A stretch of DNA of 64,000 bases from Asaia bogorensis. Lineage in GTDB: Bacteria; Pseudomonadota; Alphaproteobacteria; Acetobacterales; Acetobacteraceae. Position numbers and translations under genes: made by a program. This document shows positions 9,359 to 17,852 of this stretch, one piece after another. Below the pieces are notes generated by a model. That model was not told the DNA's origin, did no database searches, and saw only the letters and a list, made by a program, of their open reading frames with translations. Location of the stretch: the NCBI RefSeq assembly GCF_900465345.1, contig NZ_UEGO01000031.1, forward strand, positions 238,205 through 302,204, written 5' to 3'. How positions within the stretch are numbered: the first letter of the stretch is position 1; each line of letters starts with the position of its first letter.

Positions 9359-9701
9359 CCACCAGCCCCCACGCTCCGCCGGATGGTCTGGCGCGATGGG
9401 CGGGTTCCCGATCGCGCTAAACACGAACCGCGTAGCTGGCATCGTCGTTCAGCCTTGCCCCGTCCTGATCTGACCCGTCTTGTGTGACTGAACTCTCTCG
9501 CCTCGCAAGAAGCGCGCTGCACCCGCATGCACCATGACAGGGAGATGTCATGCCCATGACAGACATCCCCTGCGGTGTGGCAATGCCCGCTCGTCCCGGC
9601 TCGCCATGAGTCGCGAGATACACGCTGAAGTGCAACGCCGTGCAAGCAACCCTCGCGCTCAGAGCGCTTTTATCCGCAGAATCACGCTCAGGAGGAACAA
9701 C
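9359..9701. other. Intergenic region with ATGACA inverted repeats
   Basis: No gene recognised. The open frames on the minus strand here lack a ribosome binding site and family similarity. The notable structure is three ATGACA/TGTCAT elements at 9534-9561: ATGACA (9534), TGTCAT (9546) and ATGACA (9556), the last two forming a 7-bp-arm palindrome. They lie 140-170 bases ahead of the dehydrogenase gene and could be a regulator site. Confidence 0.5.
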
Positions 9702-10589
9702 ATGACAAGTCAGCGCAATTCGGGTTCAATCGGCTTTGTCGGCTACGGCGCCATGGGCTCGCTGATGGGTCGTAACCTGCGTGCTACCGGGTATGAAGTC
9801 CGTGCCTACACGCCGTCCGGCCGACAGCAGGACAACGAAACGCCTGTCGTCAACTCTGCACGGAAACTGGCCGAAATTTCCGATATCCTGATCCTGTGCG
9901 TGCCCAACGACGAGGCCGTCTTTGCCTCCGCAGATGGAGAGGACGGTTTTCTGAGCGGCACTCGCCCCGGCGCCATCGTGATCAATTGCAGCACCATCTC
10001 CCCCGAGGCGACTGACAAGCTGCAGGAACTCGCCGCTGCGAAGGATCTGCGCTTCGTGGACGCCCCCATGTCGGGCAGCACCCCCGAAGCCGAAAAGGGC
10101 GAGCTCGTCATGCTGGTGGGGGCATCTGAACAGGATCTTGCCGCCGCCGCGCCCGTGCTGGACGCCATCGGCAAGCTCACCATTCATGCCGGAGACGTCG
10201 GAGCAGGCACGCGCCTCAAGCTCGTCATCAACGGCATTATGGGCGCAACGCTCAACGTGATTGCCGAGGCTGTGGGTTATGGCCTTGATAGCGGCCTGAA
10301 CCGTGACATGCTGTATGAAGCACTCTCTCAGGTGGCGGTCATCTCGCCGCATCACAAGCGCAAGCTTGGTGCTGCACAGCAGGGCGATTTCTCGCCGCAA
10401 TTCCCCACCCGCCTCATGTCCAAGGATATGGGACTGCTCATCAGTGCGGCCAGATCGACGCACAGCTTCTGCCCTGCCATTGGCGTGGCAGACCAGGCTC
10501 TGGCCCTCTCGGGCAAGCGCCATGCCAATGACGACTACTCTGCTCTGCTCGGCGCCATCGAAAAGAGCGTCGTCAAGCACGACAGCTGA
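9702..10589 (+). CDS. NAD(P)-dependent beta-hydroxyacid dehydrogenase (3-hydroxyisobutyrate/tartronate semialdehyde reductase family)
   Basis: Reduces or oxidises a short beta-hydroxyacid/semialdehyde such as tartronate semialdehyde or methylmalonate semialdehyde; the exact substrate cannot be read from sequence. The 295 residues start with the dinucleotide fold GFVGYGAMGSLMGRNL (11-26). APMSGSTPEAEKG (121-133) is the substrate loop, and Lys173 in GTRLKLVINGIMG is the expected catalytic lysine. The ATG at 9702 has a perfect AGGAGG six bases ahead. The neighbour downstream is superoxide dismutase, 122 bases away. GarR/GlxR, MmsB and GLYR-type succinic semialdehyde reductase are all possible. 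Confidence 0.9.
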   Translation: MTSQRNSGSIGFVGYGAMGSLMGRNLRATGYEVRAYTPSGRQQDNETPVVNSARKLAEISDILILCVPNDEAVFASADGEDGFLSGTRPGAIVINCSTISPEATDKLQELAAAKDLRFVDAPMSGSTPEAEKGELVMLVGASEQDLAAAAPVLDAIGKLTIHAGDVGAGTRLKLVINGIMGATLNVIAEAVGYGLDSGLNRDMLYEALSQVAVISPHHKRKLGAAQQGDFSPQFPTRLMSKDMGLLISAARSTHSFCPAIGVADQALALSGKRHANDDYSALLGAIEKSVVKHDS

Positions 10590-10661
10590 GATCTCAGCGC
10601 GACACGAACCGGTGCCGCAACGGGTTGACGAAACCGGTTGCGCACCATAGCTGCCTTCTGT

Positions 10662-10682
10662 GGCCAGACAGCCCGTCTGGCC
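10662..10682. repeat. 8-bp inverted repeat upstream of superoxide dismutase
   Basis: Perfect arms GGCCAGAC and GTCTGGCC around a 5-base spacer lie 29 bases before the superoxide dismutase start. No T-run follows, so it is not a standard terminator. It could be an operator or a 5' leader stem. Confidence 0.5.
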
Positions 10683-10711
10683 CTCACCATGACAGTCCAG
10701 GAGACGCGACC

Positions 10712-11320
10712 ATGGCTTTCGAACTGCCGTCCCTTCCCTACTCGTCCGGTGCGCTCGCCGCCTCTGGCATGTGCCAGGAAACGCTTGAGCTGCATCATGG
10801 CAAGCATCATCAGGCTTATGTCACGGCGCTCAACGGCTTTGTCGAAGCCAAGCCAGAGCTTCAGGGCAAGAGCCTTGAGGAAATCATCCTCGCCGTGAAG
10901 GGTGATGCCGCACAGGCTCCCGTATTCAACAACGCGGGCCAGCACTGGAATCATATCCTGTTCTGGAAGAACCTTGCGCCGAATGGCGGTCAGGTTCCCT
11001 CCAAGCTGGCTGCGAAGATCGAGTCCGATCTCGGTGGTCTCGATGCGTTCAAGGCTGCTTTCAAGCAGGCTGCCATTTCGCAGTTCGGCTCAGGCTGGGC
11101 ATGGCTGGTTCTTGGCAATGATGGCAAACTCGCCGTGACCAAGACAGCCAATGGCTCGAACCCGCTGGCCGAGGGCCAGGGTCGCGCCCTGCTGGGTCTG
11201 GATGTGTGGGAACACGCCTATTATCTGGACTTCCGCAACCGTCGCCCTGACTACATCACCAACTATCTCGACAAGCTTGCCAATTACGAGTTTGCCGAAG
11301 CAGAGCTGCTCTCTGCCTGA
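10712..11320 (+). CDS. sodB: Superoxide dismutase, iron type
   Basis: Converts superoxide to oxygen and hydrogen peroxide in the cytosol. 202 residues, normal for Fe/Mn dismutases. Metal ligands are visible in LELHHGKHHQAY (His28), NNAGQHWNH (His81) and VWEHAYYLDF (Asp and His). The Gln in AGQHWNH (Gln77) is in the position that marks iron enzymes; manganese enzymes usually carry Gly there and Gln elsewhere, so iron or cambialistic use is inferred. The start at 10712 follows CAGGAGA. No signal peptide. A bidirectional terminator lies downstream, before convergent yajC. Confidence 0.95.
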   Translation: MAFELPSLPYSSGALAASGMCQETLELHHGKHHQAYVTALNGFVEAKPELQGKSLEEIILAVKGDAAQAPVFNNAGQHWNHILFWKNLAPNGGQVPSKLAAKIESDLGGLDAFKAAFKQAAISQFGSGWAWLVLGNDGKLAVTKTANGSNPLAEGQGRALLGLDVWEHAYYLDFRNRRPDYITNYLDKLANYEFAEAELLSA

Positions 11321-11391
11321 TATCGTTCCGGGCTGCCCTGAGGACTGTTCCTGGGGATCATCTGCGGGGCAGCACAAGACGTTATCCCGTG

Positions 11392-11425
11392 AAAAAGGCC
11401 GGCTCCCTTGCGGGGCCGGCCTTTT
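11392..11425. terminator. Bidirectional rho-independent terminator between sodB and yajC
   Basis: Arms AAAAAGGCCGGC and GCCGGCCTTTTT enclose a short loop, with an A-run on the left and T-run on the right. It serves both the plus-strand sodB and the convergent minus-strand yajC. Confidence 0.9.
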
Positions 11426-11449
11426 TCGATCTGTACGGAGCGCTGCGCC

Positions 11450-11764
11450 TTACTTGGCGGGCTTGCCACCGTCATTCGCCGGCTTGGCCGTGCTGGTCAG
11501 AACCTGCGAGACATTTTCGCGCATCAGCTGGATCTTCACGCCGGGCGCGATCTCGATTTCGATTTCCTTGGTCCCCTCACGGGCAAGCTGAACCACGCCG
11601 ATGATGCCGCCACTGGTCACAATACGGTCACCACGACGCAGCGCGTTGAGCTGTGCCTTGAGTTCCTTCTGGCGTGCCTGCTGGGGACGGATGAGCACGA
11701 AGTAGAACACGACGAACACGAGGATCATCGGGAGGAATGAGATAATCCCGCTGTTGGCGAGCAT
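11450..11764 (-). CDS. yajC: Preprotein translocase accessory subunit YajC
   Basis: Small inner-membrane protein associated with the SecDF part of the Sec translocase. 104 residues: a hydrophobic segment at about 8-25 (ISFLPMILVFVVFYFVLIRP), then the conserved PQQARQKELKAQLNALRRGDRIVTSGGIIG cytoplasmic domain (quoted in parts: PQQARQKELK, RRGDRIVTSGGIIG). secD/secF are not adjacent in the window. It is divergent from the DUF815 ATPase gene, 122 bases apart. Confidence 0.95.
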   Translation of the reverse strand: MLANSGIISFLPMILVFVVFYFVLIRPQQARQKELKAQLNALRRGDRIVTSGGIIGVVQLAREGTKEIEIEIAPGVKIQLMRENVSQVLTSTAKPANDGGKPAK

Positions 11765-11886
11765 GCGTTTCTTCCATATGTCGATAGTCAGGGACCGGAC
11801 ACGTCATGGGACGGACCGGATTGCAGCCGGACCATAATTGACCGCGCCTGCACGTCAAGCACGGCTTTGGAACAAGGGAGAAACCT

Positions 11887-12729
11887 ATGGACCCCGTTCT
11901 GCTCGAAAAACTCGAGCGTATTGCATCGGCTCTGGACCGCCTGTCACCCGCACCGGCCAGCGCAACCACGCTCGAAACAGGCGACGCCTTCATGTGGCAG
12001 GGGACGTCCGCAAGCCTACGGCCTGTGGCGCAGGTCCACCGGGTCGATCTCTCTCTGCTGCGCGGGATTGATCGCCAGACCCGGCTGGTTCTGGAAAATA
12101 CGCGCCATTTCGCACAGGGTCGCACGGGCAATAATGTCATGCTCTGGGGTGCGCGGGGTATGGGGAAATCCTCGCTGGTCAAGGCGTGCTTTGCCGAGGC
12201 CAATCGCGAGCGGCCTCATGCCCTTGTTCTGATCGAGATCCAGCGCGACGATCTCTCCACCCTCCCCCGACTGCTCGATATCCTGCGCGCCCAGCCCCGG
12301 CGCTGCATCCTGTTTTGCGATGACCTCTCCTTCGAGACACAGGATGCCGATTACAAATCGCTGAAGTCGGTCCTGGATGGCGGCATCATGGGCCGCCCCG
12401 AGAACGTGCTGTTCTATGCCACGTCCAATCGTCGCCATCTCATGCCGCGCGACATGATGGAAAACGAGAGCGGCAGCGCCATCAACCCGCAGGAAGCCGT
12501 CGAGGAAAAAGTCTCCCTGTCAGACCGCTTCGGACTGTGGATTGGGGTGCATGGCTGCAACCAGGAAACCTATCTCGCGATTGTTGACGGCTATGCCGCC
12601 CACCGCAGACTCGCCATCTCGACCGAGGCGCTGCATCGGCGCGCCTTGGAATGGGCCATGGAACGTGGGGGCCGCTCCGGCCGCGTTGCCGCCCAGTTCA
12701 TCGACCATCTCAGCGCAACGCTGGGATGA
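11887..12729 (+). CDS. DUF815-family P-loop ATPase
   Basis: A 280-residue AAA-like ATPase of the DUF815 family, whose cellular role is not established. Walker A is GARGMGKSSL near residues 88-97, and the Walker B-like segment is CILFCDDLSFE. The YATSNRRHLMPRDMM stretch and the DRFGLWIGV sequence are family marks. The C-terminal third is helical, like a lid domain. The ATG at 11887 is preceded by AAGGGAG. Divergent placement next to yajC is familiar in alphaproteobacteria. Function beyond ATP binding is not inferred. Confidence 0.92.
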   Translation: MDPVLLEKLERIASALDRLSPAPASATTLETGDAFMWQGTSASLRPVAQVHRVDLSLLRGIDRQTRLVLENTRHFAQGRTGNNVMLWGARGMGKSSLVKACFAEANRERPHALVLIEIQRDDLSTLPRLLDILRAQPRRCILFCDDLSFETQDADYKSLKSVLDGGIMGRPENVLFYATSNRRHLMPRDMMENESGSAINPQEAVEEKVSLSDRFGLWIGVHGCNQETYLAIVDGYAAHRRLAISTEALHRRALEWAMERGGRSGRVAAQFIDHLSATLG

Positions 12730-12758
12730 AAAAAGCTGGGCCGGTCATGCACCGGCCC
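12729..12758 (-). terminator. Rho-independent terminator for the TonB receptor gene
   Basis: On the minus strand, a GGGCCGGT...ACCGGCCC stem (12738-12758) is followed by a run of six T. It directly abuts the DUF815 stop codon on the opposite strand. Confidence 0.8.
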
Positions 12759-12832
12759 GGCTCGGTAGGCTTACCCGGAGGGAAGCGTTTGCAGGGGCCC
12801 ACTGGCTGGTCCCTGCATGGATGGCAGAACGA

Positions 12833-15352
12833 TCAGAACGTCGCGTTCAGACGGCCGTAGTAATAGGCGCCATAGATCGGGATACCGGAGGAGTCGGTGT
12901 CGTAGACCTTCGGCCCCAGATAGTTGTTGATCGGGTTCACGTGGCGCGGGCGCTGATTGAAGATATTGTTCGCGCCGATAGCGAAGTGCCAATGCTCGGT
13001 GAAGCGATAACCAACTTCGAGATCCGTCAGCCAAGCCGGGGTGTTCTTGAACTCTGCCCATTCCGTGTTGGAGTACTTGATCGCCGTTGGCGCCAGATCC
13101 TCATAGGTCAGCAGCGATTTGGTCTCGCCATAGCGGGTCTGACGCAGGTTCACGTCCCACTGATGATACGCCCAGTAGGCGTTCAGGATCAGCTTGCTGC
13201 GCGGTGAGCCCGTGGTGAGATAACCCACCGTCTGCGCATTGGCTGCGGGTTCCCCGAAAGCGTTGGTGTTGATATGGCTGATGCGCGTGCGGTTGAGGTT
13301 GAGCATCGCGCTCAGGTTAAGCGTGCCGTAGCGGTGCAGACGCAACAGATAATCGGTTTGCAGATCGAGACCCTGCGTGCGCGTGCTGGCCACGTTGGCA
13401 AAGTAATTGGCCGTCACATTGCTCAGATCCGCAATCCCGCTCGGAATGTTCACGCCTGTCAGCGAGATTGCGTCGAGCGCTGTCTGGCCATTGACCGTGG
13501 CCGAGCCGATAATGCGGTCACGGATATTGATCTGGTAGACGTCGACGGACATGTGCCAGTCCTTGAGCGGCTCGGCGATAATGCCACCCTCCGCACTGGT
13601 CGACCGCTCCGGCTTGAGACGCTGCGCACCGATTGACTTGCCTGCCGCTCCAACAGTCTGGAGCAGACCCGAAGCCCCAGTCGGCGAAACGTTAAGCGCC
13701 GAATAATACTGCTCGGGCATGGTCGGCGCACGAAAGCCGTTGCTGATCGTGCCGCGGATTGCGAGCTTGCTGGTGATGTCGTAGCGCGTCGTGACCTTGC
13801 CGTTCTCGGTATTCCCGACATCGGTGTAGTGCTCGAAGCGGCCGGCAAAATCGAGGTCCCAGTGCGGCAGCGGATGGAAGTCGCCATCCAGATAACCCGC
13901 CCAGATATTGCGCTGCCACTTGCCGGCGTTCTGCGGCGTCAGACCGGCAAAGCCCTGTGTGCCGCCAAGCTCATACGAAGCCGGCTCGCCCGCCTTGATC
14001 GTATACATTTCCAGGCGATGCTCGGCTCCGAAGGCCAGCGTCATCGGCACGACATCCGCGATACGGAAGTTGCGACGGGCATCGAAGTTGCTGGTCCACT
14101 GGGCAAGAGAATAGCTCTGGGCGCGCACCGTGGTGGGCGAGAACCCATAGGCCTTGTAGTAATTCGGGTTGAAGGTGTTCTTGTTCCCGATATCGTCGTC
14201 ATCCTGCCCGTACAGCGTGCTCAGATCCCAGCTGAAGCCGAACAGATTATCACCCTTGAGGCCCAGATTGGCCTGAAAGTCATTCTCCTCGATCGTCTCC
14301 AGCGGTGAGAAGCCATAGGGATAGGCGCTCGGTGCCACGGTGGGCACACGGTAATTCTCGTAAGCCTCGGAATGGCGATGGGCATAGGTGATCAGACCAT
14401 AGGTCTCGATACCCTCCGTGATACCCTTGCCCCATTCGATGGAGAGATTCTCGCGTGTTTCTTCCGGGTTGGAGAGGATATTGTTGGAGTTGGCGGGCCA
14501 GGTCGAGCTTGTCGTCCAGCGATGGTCATCGGTGCTCTTGAGCTTCGAGACCCAGTGATCAGTGTGATAGACCTGACCGCTCAAATGGACGAAACCGTCA
14601 TTGCCCCATTTGAGACCACCATCGGCACCAATCAGATACTGCCATCCGGTACCATTATAGGCATTGGCACCCGTCTGCGCGACGGTATTGATGCCATGAC
14701 TGGTCTTTTTGGTGATGATGTTCACGACACCAGCGATGGCATCAGAGCCGTAAAGGGCGGCTGCGCCATCACGCAGGATTTCGATATGATCGATCGCGCC
14801 CGCCGGGATCATGTTCAGATCAACCGGGGTCGAGCCCTGCTGCGGGCCTGCATCGGCATAGATATTGGCCGTCGTGTTACGGCGCTTGCCATCGACCAGC
14901 ACCAGAACCTCGTTCGGGTTCAGGCCACGCATACGGATCGCCGAGGTCAGCGCACCGGCATCGGCACCGTTGGCCGTAACCGTGATGGAGGGATCAACGC
15001 GCGTGATGGCGTCCGCCAGGTTGAGCTGGCCCGAGCGGCGCAGGGTGGCGGCGGAAACCACGGTGACAGGCACGGCGCTGTCGCGAGCCTTGCGGTTAAA
15101 GGCGTGGGTACCCGTCACGATGACAGATTCACCGCTATCGCCGCTTGCATCGCGTGCCTTGCGGGTGCGGATCTTGGGAACAGAATGAAGGGGCTGATCC
15201 GAGCCGATTGACGTTCTGTGGTGAACGACATTGGTCTTTTTTACTTTTGGCGCGGTCTGCTCGGCAGGCTGCGTTGCCGCCTGAGCATAGCTGAACCCGA
15301 ATGGGAAGGAGAGAAGGGTCGCCGCCGCCAGTATTCTTCGCTTTGTAAACAT
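12833..15352 (-). CDS. TonB-dependent outer-membrane receptor
   Basis: Outer-membrane gated channel that takes up a bulky ligand using TonB energy. 839 residues: signal peptide cut near SYAQA (after about residue 25), a TonB-box-like ESVIVTG, a plug domain with AITRVDPSITVTANG, IRMRGLNPNEVLVLVDG and LRDGAAALYGSDAIAGVVNI, then a long beta-barrel. It ends in Phe, the usual barrel assembly signal. The ligand is not apparent; the plug resembles the CirA/vitamin B12-type receptors rather than FecA types, as no signalling N-domain is seen. Upstream is an AT-rich region shared with the divergent Rieske gene. It is followed by its own terminator. Confidence 0.93.
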   Translation of the reverse strand: MFTKRRILAAATLLSFPFGFSYAQAATQPAEQTAPKVKKTNVVHHRTSIGSDQPLHSVPKIRTRKARDASGDSGESVIVTGTHAFNRKARDSAVPVTVVSAATLRRSGQLNLADAITRVDPSITVTANGADAGALTSAIRMRGLNPNEVLVLVDGKRRNTTANIYADAGPQQGSTPVDLNMIPAGAIDHIEILRDGAAALYGSDAIAGVVNIITKKTSHGINTVAQTGANAYNGTGWQYLIGADGGLKWGNDGFVHLSGQVYHTDHWVSKLKSTDDHRWTTSSTWPANSNNILSNPEETRENLSIEWGKGITEGIETYGLITYAHRHSEAYENYRVPTVAPSAYPYGFSPLETIEENDFQANLGLKGDNLFGFSWDLSTLYGQDDDDIGNKNTFNPNYYKAYGFSPTTVRAQSYSLAQWTSNFDARRNFRIADVVPMTLAFGAEHRLEMYTIKAGEPASYELGGTQGFAGLTPQNAGKWQRNIWAGYLDGDFHPLPHWDLDFAGRFEHYTDVGNTENGKVTTRYDITSKLAIRGTISNGFRAPTMPEQYYSALNVSPTGASGLLQTVGAAGKSIGAQRLKPERSTSAEGGIIAEPLKDWHMSVDVYQINIRDRIIGSATVNGQTALDAISLTGVNIPSGIADLSNVTANYFANVASTRTQGLDLQTDYLLRLHRYGTLNLSAMLNLNRTRISHINTNAFGEPAANAQTVGYLTTGSPRSKLILNAYWAYHQWDVNLRQTRYGETKSLLTYEDLAPTAIKYSNTEWAEFKNTPAWLTDLEVGYRFTEHWHFAIGANNIFNQRPRHVNPINNYLGPKVYDTDSSGIPIYGAYYYGRLNATF

Positions 15353-15712
15353 CGTTCGAGCTGTCTCTCCATGGGATCGTGAACCAGGAGCAGTCTAGGC
15401 AGCATCGAAAACTCGTTACAACATCGAAATGGAATTTTCTTTCGCAAGCGGATCGAATGAGACAAAAAAAACACAGTTTGTTGCAGATTGCCAGCAAAAA
15501 CAGAGTCGTTTCAGCAACTTTGTTTCGTATGCTTGGTACTTTCAGAACTTAAGTTCCCGCATGACTATTCGTGACGCGAAGGTGCTGTTCCCTCCTGCCG
15601 CAAGCCTGCTAGAGTTCGCACCTGCACATGGTTGCAAGAATTTCAGAGCCACGCTCAAGGCCGCCAGCTTCTTGCCAGGCCTGGCCATGAGGCGGTCAAG
15701 ACAGGGATACCG
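15353..15712. other. Divergent AT-rich promoter region between TonB receptor and Rieske oxygenase
   Basis: 360 bases with no gene recognised. The middle (about 15400-15560) is AT-rich relative to its surroundings and carries an eight-A run at 15464-15473. It probably holds the promoters for both divergent genes. No Fur-box-like 19-mer could be identified with confidence by eye. Confidence 0.5.
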
Positions 15713-16879
15713 ATGACGGAAAGCCTCATTAACGACACAACCGAAAACGCCGGATCCGCACAGCGCCGCTCGGATGCACTGAGGCTCGGGAAAGACGCGG
15801 TCGATCTGCGCCGGGTCAAATGTGATCCCGATTACTGGTACCCGGTGGCGTGGTCGCACGAACTGCGCAAAGGCAAGACGATCGCGACACGCTTCGCAGG
15901 CCAGCCGATCGCCCTTGTGCGTCCGCAGGAAGGCACCGTGTTCGCTCTGGAGGATCGCTGCGCACACAGGCAGGTACCGCTCAGCAAGGGACGTGTGGAG
16001 GGCGAGGCGGTCCAGTGCTGCTATCATGGCTGGGCCTATGGCCGCTCGGGTCGCTGCATCGATGTGCCCTATCTGGGCAAGGGCAAGCTCCCCAATGGCG
16101 TGCGCACCTATCCTTGCCGTGAGGTCGAGGGGCTGATCTTCATCTTCCCCGGTGATCCGGCCAAGGCGGAAACGACCCCCTTCCCGCAGCTCGGCTCCGT
16201 TGCCGACCCAGCCTACAAGACCCGCCGTTTCGGCGAGCATGTGAACTGCCATTACAGTTTCATGCATGAGAACCTGATGGATATGAACCATCAGTTCATG
16301 CACTCGAAGCAGATGGGCAAGATGAAGCCCCGCTATCTCGGCGGTGCCGATGAGCCACGCATGGTCGAGGCGCGCTACAGCTTTGCCCGCGTGGGTGGAA
16401 AACAGCCCTGGGGCGAGGCGCTGATCTTCGGAGAGCGTCGCGATGCCAGCGCCAAATTCGCGCATCGCGACGTCATGACCATCCGCACTGTCTATCCCTA
16501 TCAGACACTGCACATCCGTACCGGCGACGAACCACCCGTGATGGATCTCTGGATCGTCTATGTGCCGCAGGACGCCGAGCATCTCACATGCCGCGTATTC
16601 GGCCTGCTTTCGATTCGACGTCCCAAGCTCAAGGGAGCGCTCGAACTCGCCTGGCCGCTCCTTGTCGGGTTTACCAACCGGATCTTCGCCGAGGACCGCG
16701 AGATTGTGGAGCTTGAGCAAAAGGCGTGGCGTGAGCTTGGCGGTGATCGCAATCAGGAAGTCTTCCCGGTCATCAACGCCCTGCGCGACCTGTTGCGTCG
16801 TTCGGGCATTCAGCCGGAAACAGGGACTCAGGATGCCGAGGCACTGATCGAACCGGATCGGGCTCAGGCCGCCGAATGA
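15713..16879 (+). CDS. Rieske non-heme iron oxygenase, alpha-subunit type
   Basis: Oxygenase component with a [2Fe-2S] Rieske cluster and mononuclear iron. 388 residues. Rieske ligands: Cys83, His85, Cys102 and His105 (CAHRQVP and QCCYHGWAYG). Mononuclear iron site: HENLMDMNHQFMH with Asp190, His193 and His197 in a D-x2-H-x3-H arrangement like the vanillate demethylase/single-component group. The C-terminal part ends with an acidic tail. The substrate is unknown; no reductase or ferredoxin gene is adjacent. The ATG at 15713 is chosen because the earlier in-frame extension lacks family character. Its stop overlaps the following GNAT-Nudix start by four bases. Confidence 0.88.
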   Translation: MTESLINDTTENAGSAQRRSDALRLGKDAVDLRRVKCDPDYWYPVAWSHELRKGKTIATRFAGQPIALVRPQEGTVFALEDRCAHRQVPLSKGRVEGEAVQCCYHGWAYGRSGRCIDVPYLGKGKLPNGVRTYPCREVEGLIFIFPGDPAKAETTPFPQLGSVADPAYKTRRFGEHVNCHYSFMHENLMDMNHQFMHSKQMGKMKPRYLGGADEPRMVEARYSFARVGGKQPWGEALIFGERRDASAKFAHRDVMTIRTVYPYQTLHIRTGDEPPVMDLWIVYVPQDAEHLTCRVFGLLSIRRPKLKGALELAWPLLVGFTNRIFAEDREIVELEQKAWRELGGDRNQEVFPVINALRDLLRRSGIQPETGTQDAEALIEPDRAQAAE

Positions 16880-17838
16880 GTCTCACACTCGAGGTCTCGC
16901 CCTACCGTCTGCGCCCGCTTCAGCCGACCGATGGTGCCGCTGTGCACAATCTGGTCAATGACTGGAGTGTGGTGCGCATGCTCAGCCATCTCCCTTTTCC
17001 CTACCCGCGGGAGCTGGCCGATCAATGGATTGCGAGCACTATCGAGCGTCAGGAAGCCGGCAAAGCCTGGCATTTCGCCATTTGCGATAATGACAGGCTC
17101 GTCGGCTGCATTGGCTTGTCGATGGATCGGTCGACCCAGACGGCAAGGATTGGCTACTGGGTGGGGCGTCCTTTCTGGCAGAAAGGCATTGCAAGCGCCT
17201 GCGTGCGACGCGTGGTCGAATGGGCGTTCGAGACACTTCCGGTCACGAAGATCATGGCAGATGTGGCGGAAGACAACCTGCCTTCGATCGCTCTGCTTGA
17301 CCGCCTGGCCTTCGTGCGCTCAGGCACGACACGTATTCCCTTCATTTCACGCGGGTCGGAACCCTATCCGGTGCTTACCTACAGGCTGGATCGCACAGTG
17401 GAGGAGGCAACGCCCGTGACACAGGGTAATGGGCCACGCGTTCTGCTGGTTGTCGCCGCCGTGCTGATCGATCGGGAGCAGCGCGTTCTTCTGGCCCGTC
17501 GGCCGCCCGGCAAACCGATGGCCGGATTGTGGGAATTCCCGGGCGGCAAGGTCGAGCCCCATGAATCGCCCGAACAGGCGTTGATTCGCGAGCTGGATGA
17601 GGAGCTGGGGGTCGATATTTCGTCAGGCTGTATCGCCCCCTTCACTTTCGTTTCCGAAAACATAGGGGGGCGGCATTTGCTGATGCCGCTCTATCTCTGC
17701 ACACGCTGGCGACGCCAGCCCGTCCCGCGTGAAGGGCAGGAACTCGCCTGGGTTTCGGTGGAGGAACTGGATCGCTTCCCCATGCCAGCACCCGACCGCC
17801 CCCTGATTCCCCTCCTCAGGGAACTGCTGGCCGGCTGA
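16876..17838 (+). CDS. GNAT acetyltransferase-Nudix hydrolase fusion (MutT-like)
   Basis: Two enzymes in one 320-residue chain. Residues 1-170 are a RimJ/RimL-type GNAT domain (IGYWVGRPFWQKGIASACV is the acetyl-CoA loop). Residues 188-320 are a MutT-like Nudix domain with a perfect Nudix box from Gly224 to Val246, including Arg238-Glu239 and Glu242-Glu243. MutT enzymes clean oxidised dGTP from the nucleotide pool; GNAT proteins acetylate amines or proteins. The link between the two activities is not known. Database entries for bifunctional GNAT/nucleoside triphosphate pyrophosphohydrolases occur in related bacteria, so the fusion is probably real, not a sequencing error: the linker is in frame and short. 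ATGA overlap with the Rieske gene. Confidence 0.93.
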   Translation: MSLTLEVSPYRLRPLQPTDGAAVHNLVNDWSVVRMLSHLPFPYPRELADQWIASTIERQEAGKAWHFAICDNDRLVGCIGLSMDRSTQTARIGYWVGRPFWQKGIASACVRRVVEWAFETLPVTKIMADVAEDNLPSIALLDRLAFVRSGTTRIPFISRGSEPYPVLTYRLDRTVEEATPVTQGNGPRVLLVVAAVLIDREQRVLLARRPPGKPMAGLWEFPGGKVEPHESPEQALIRELDEELGVDISSGCIAPFTFVSENIGGRHLLMPLYLCTRWRRQPVPREGQELAWVSVEELDRFPMPAPDRPLIPLLRELLAG

Positions 17839-17852
17839 CCCGCAGGCGGCGT

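Noticed and set aside
15542..16720. A 392-residue frame antisense to the Rieske gene
   Set aside because: The plus strand carries complete Rieske and iron motifs, so the antisense frame is a shadow.
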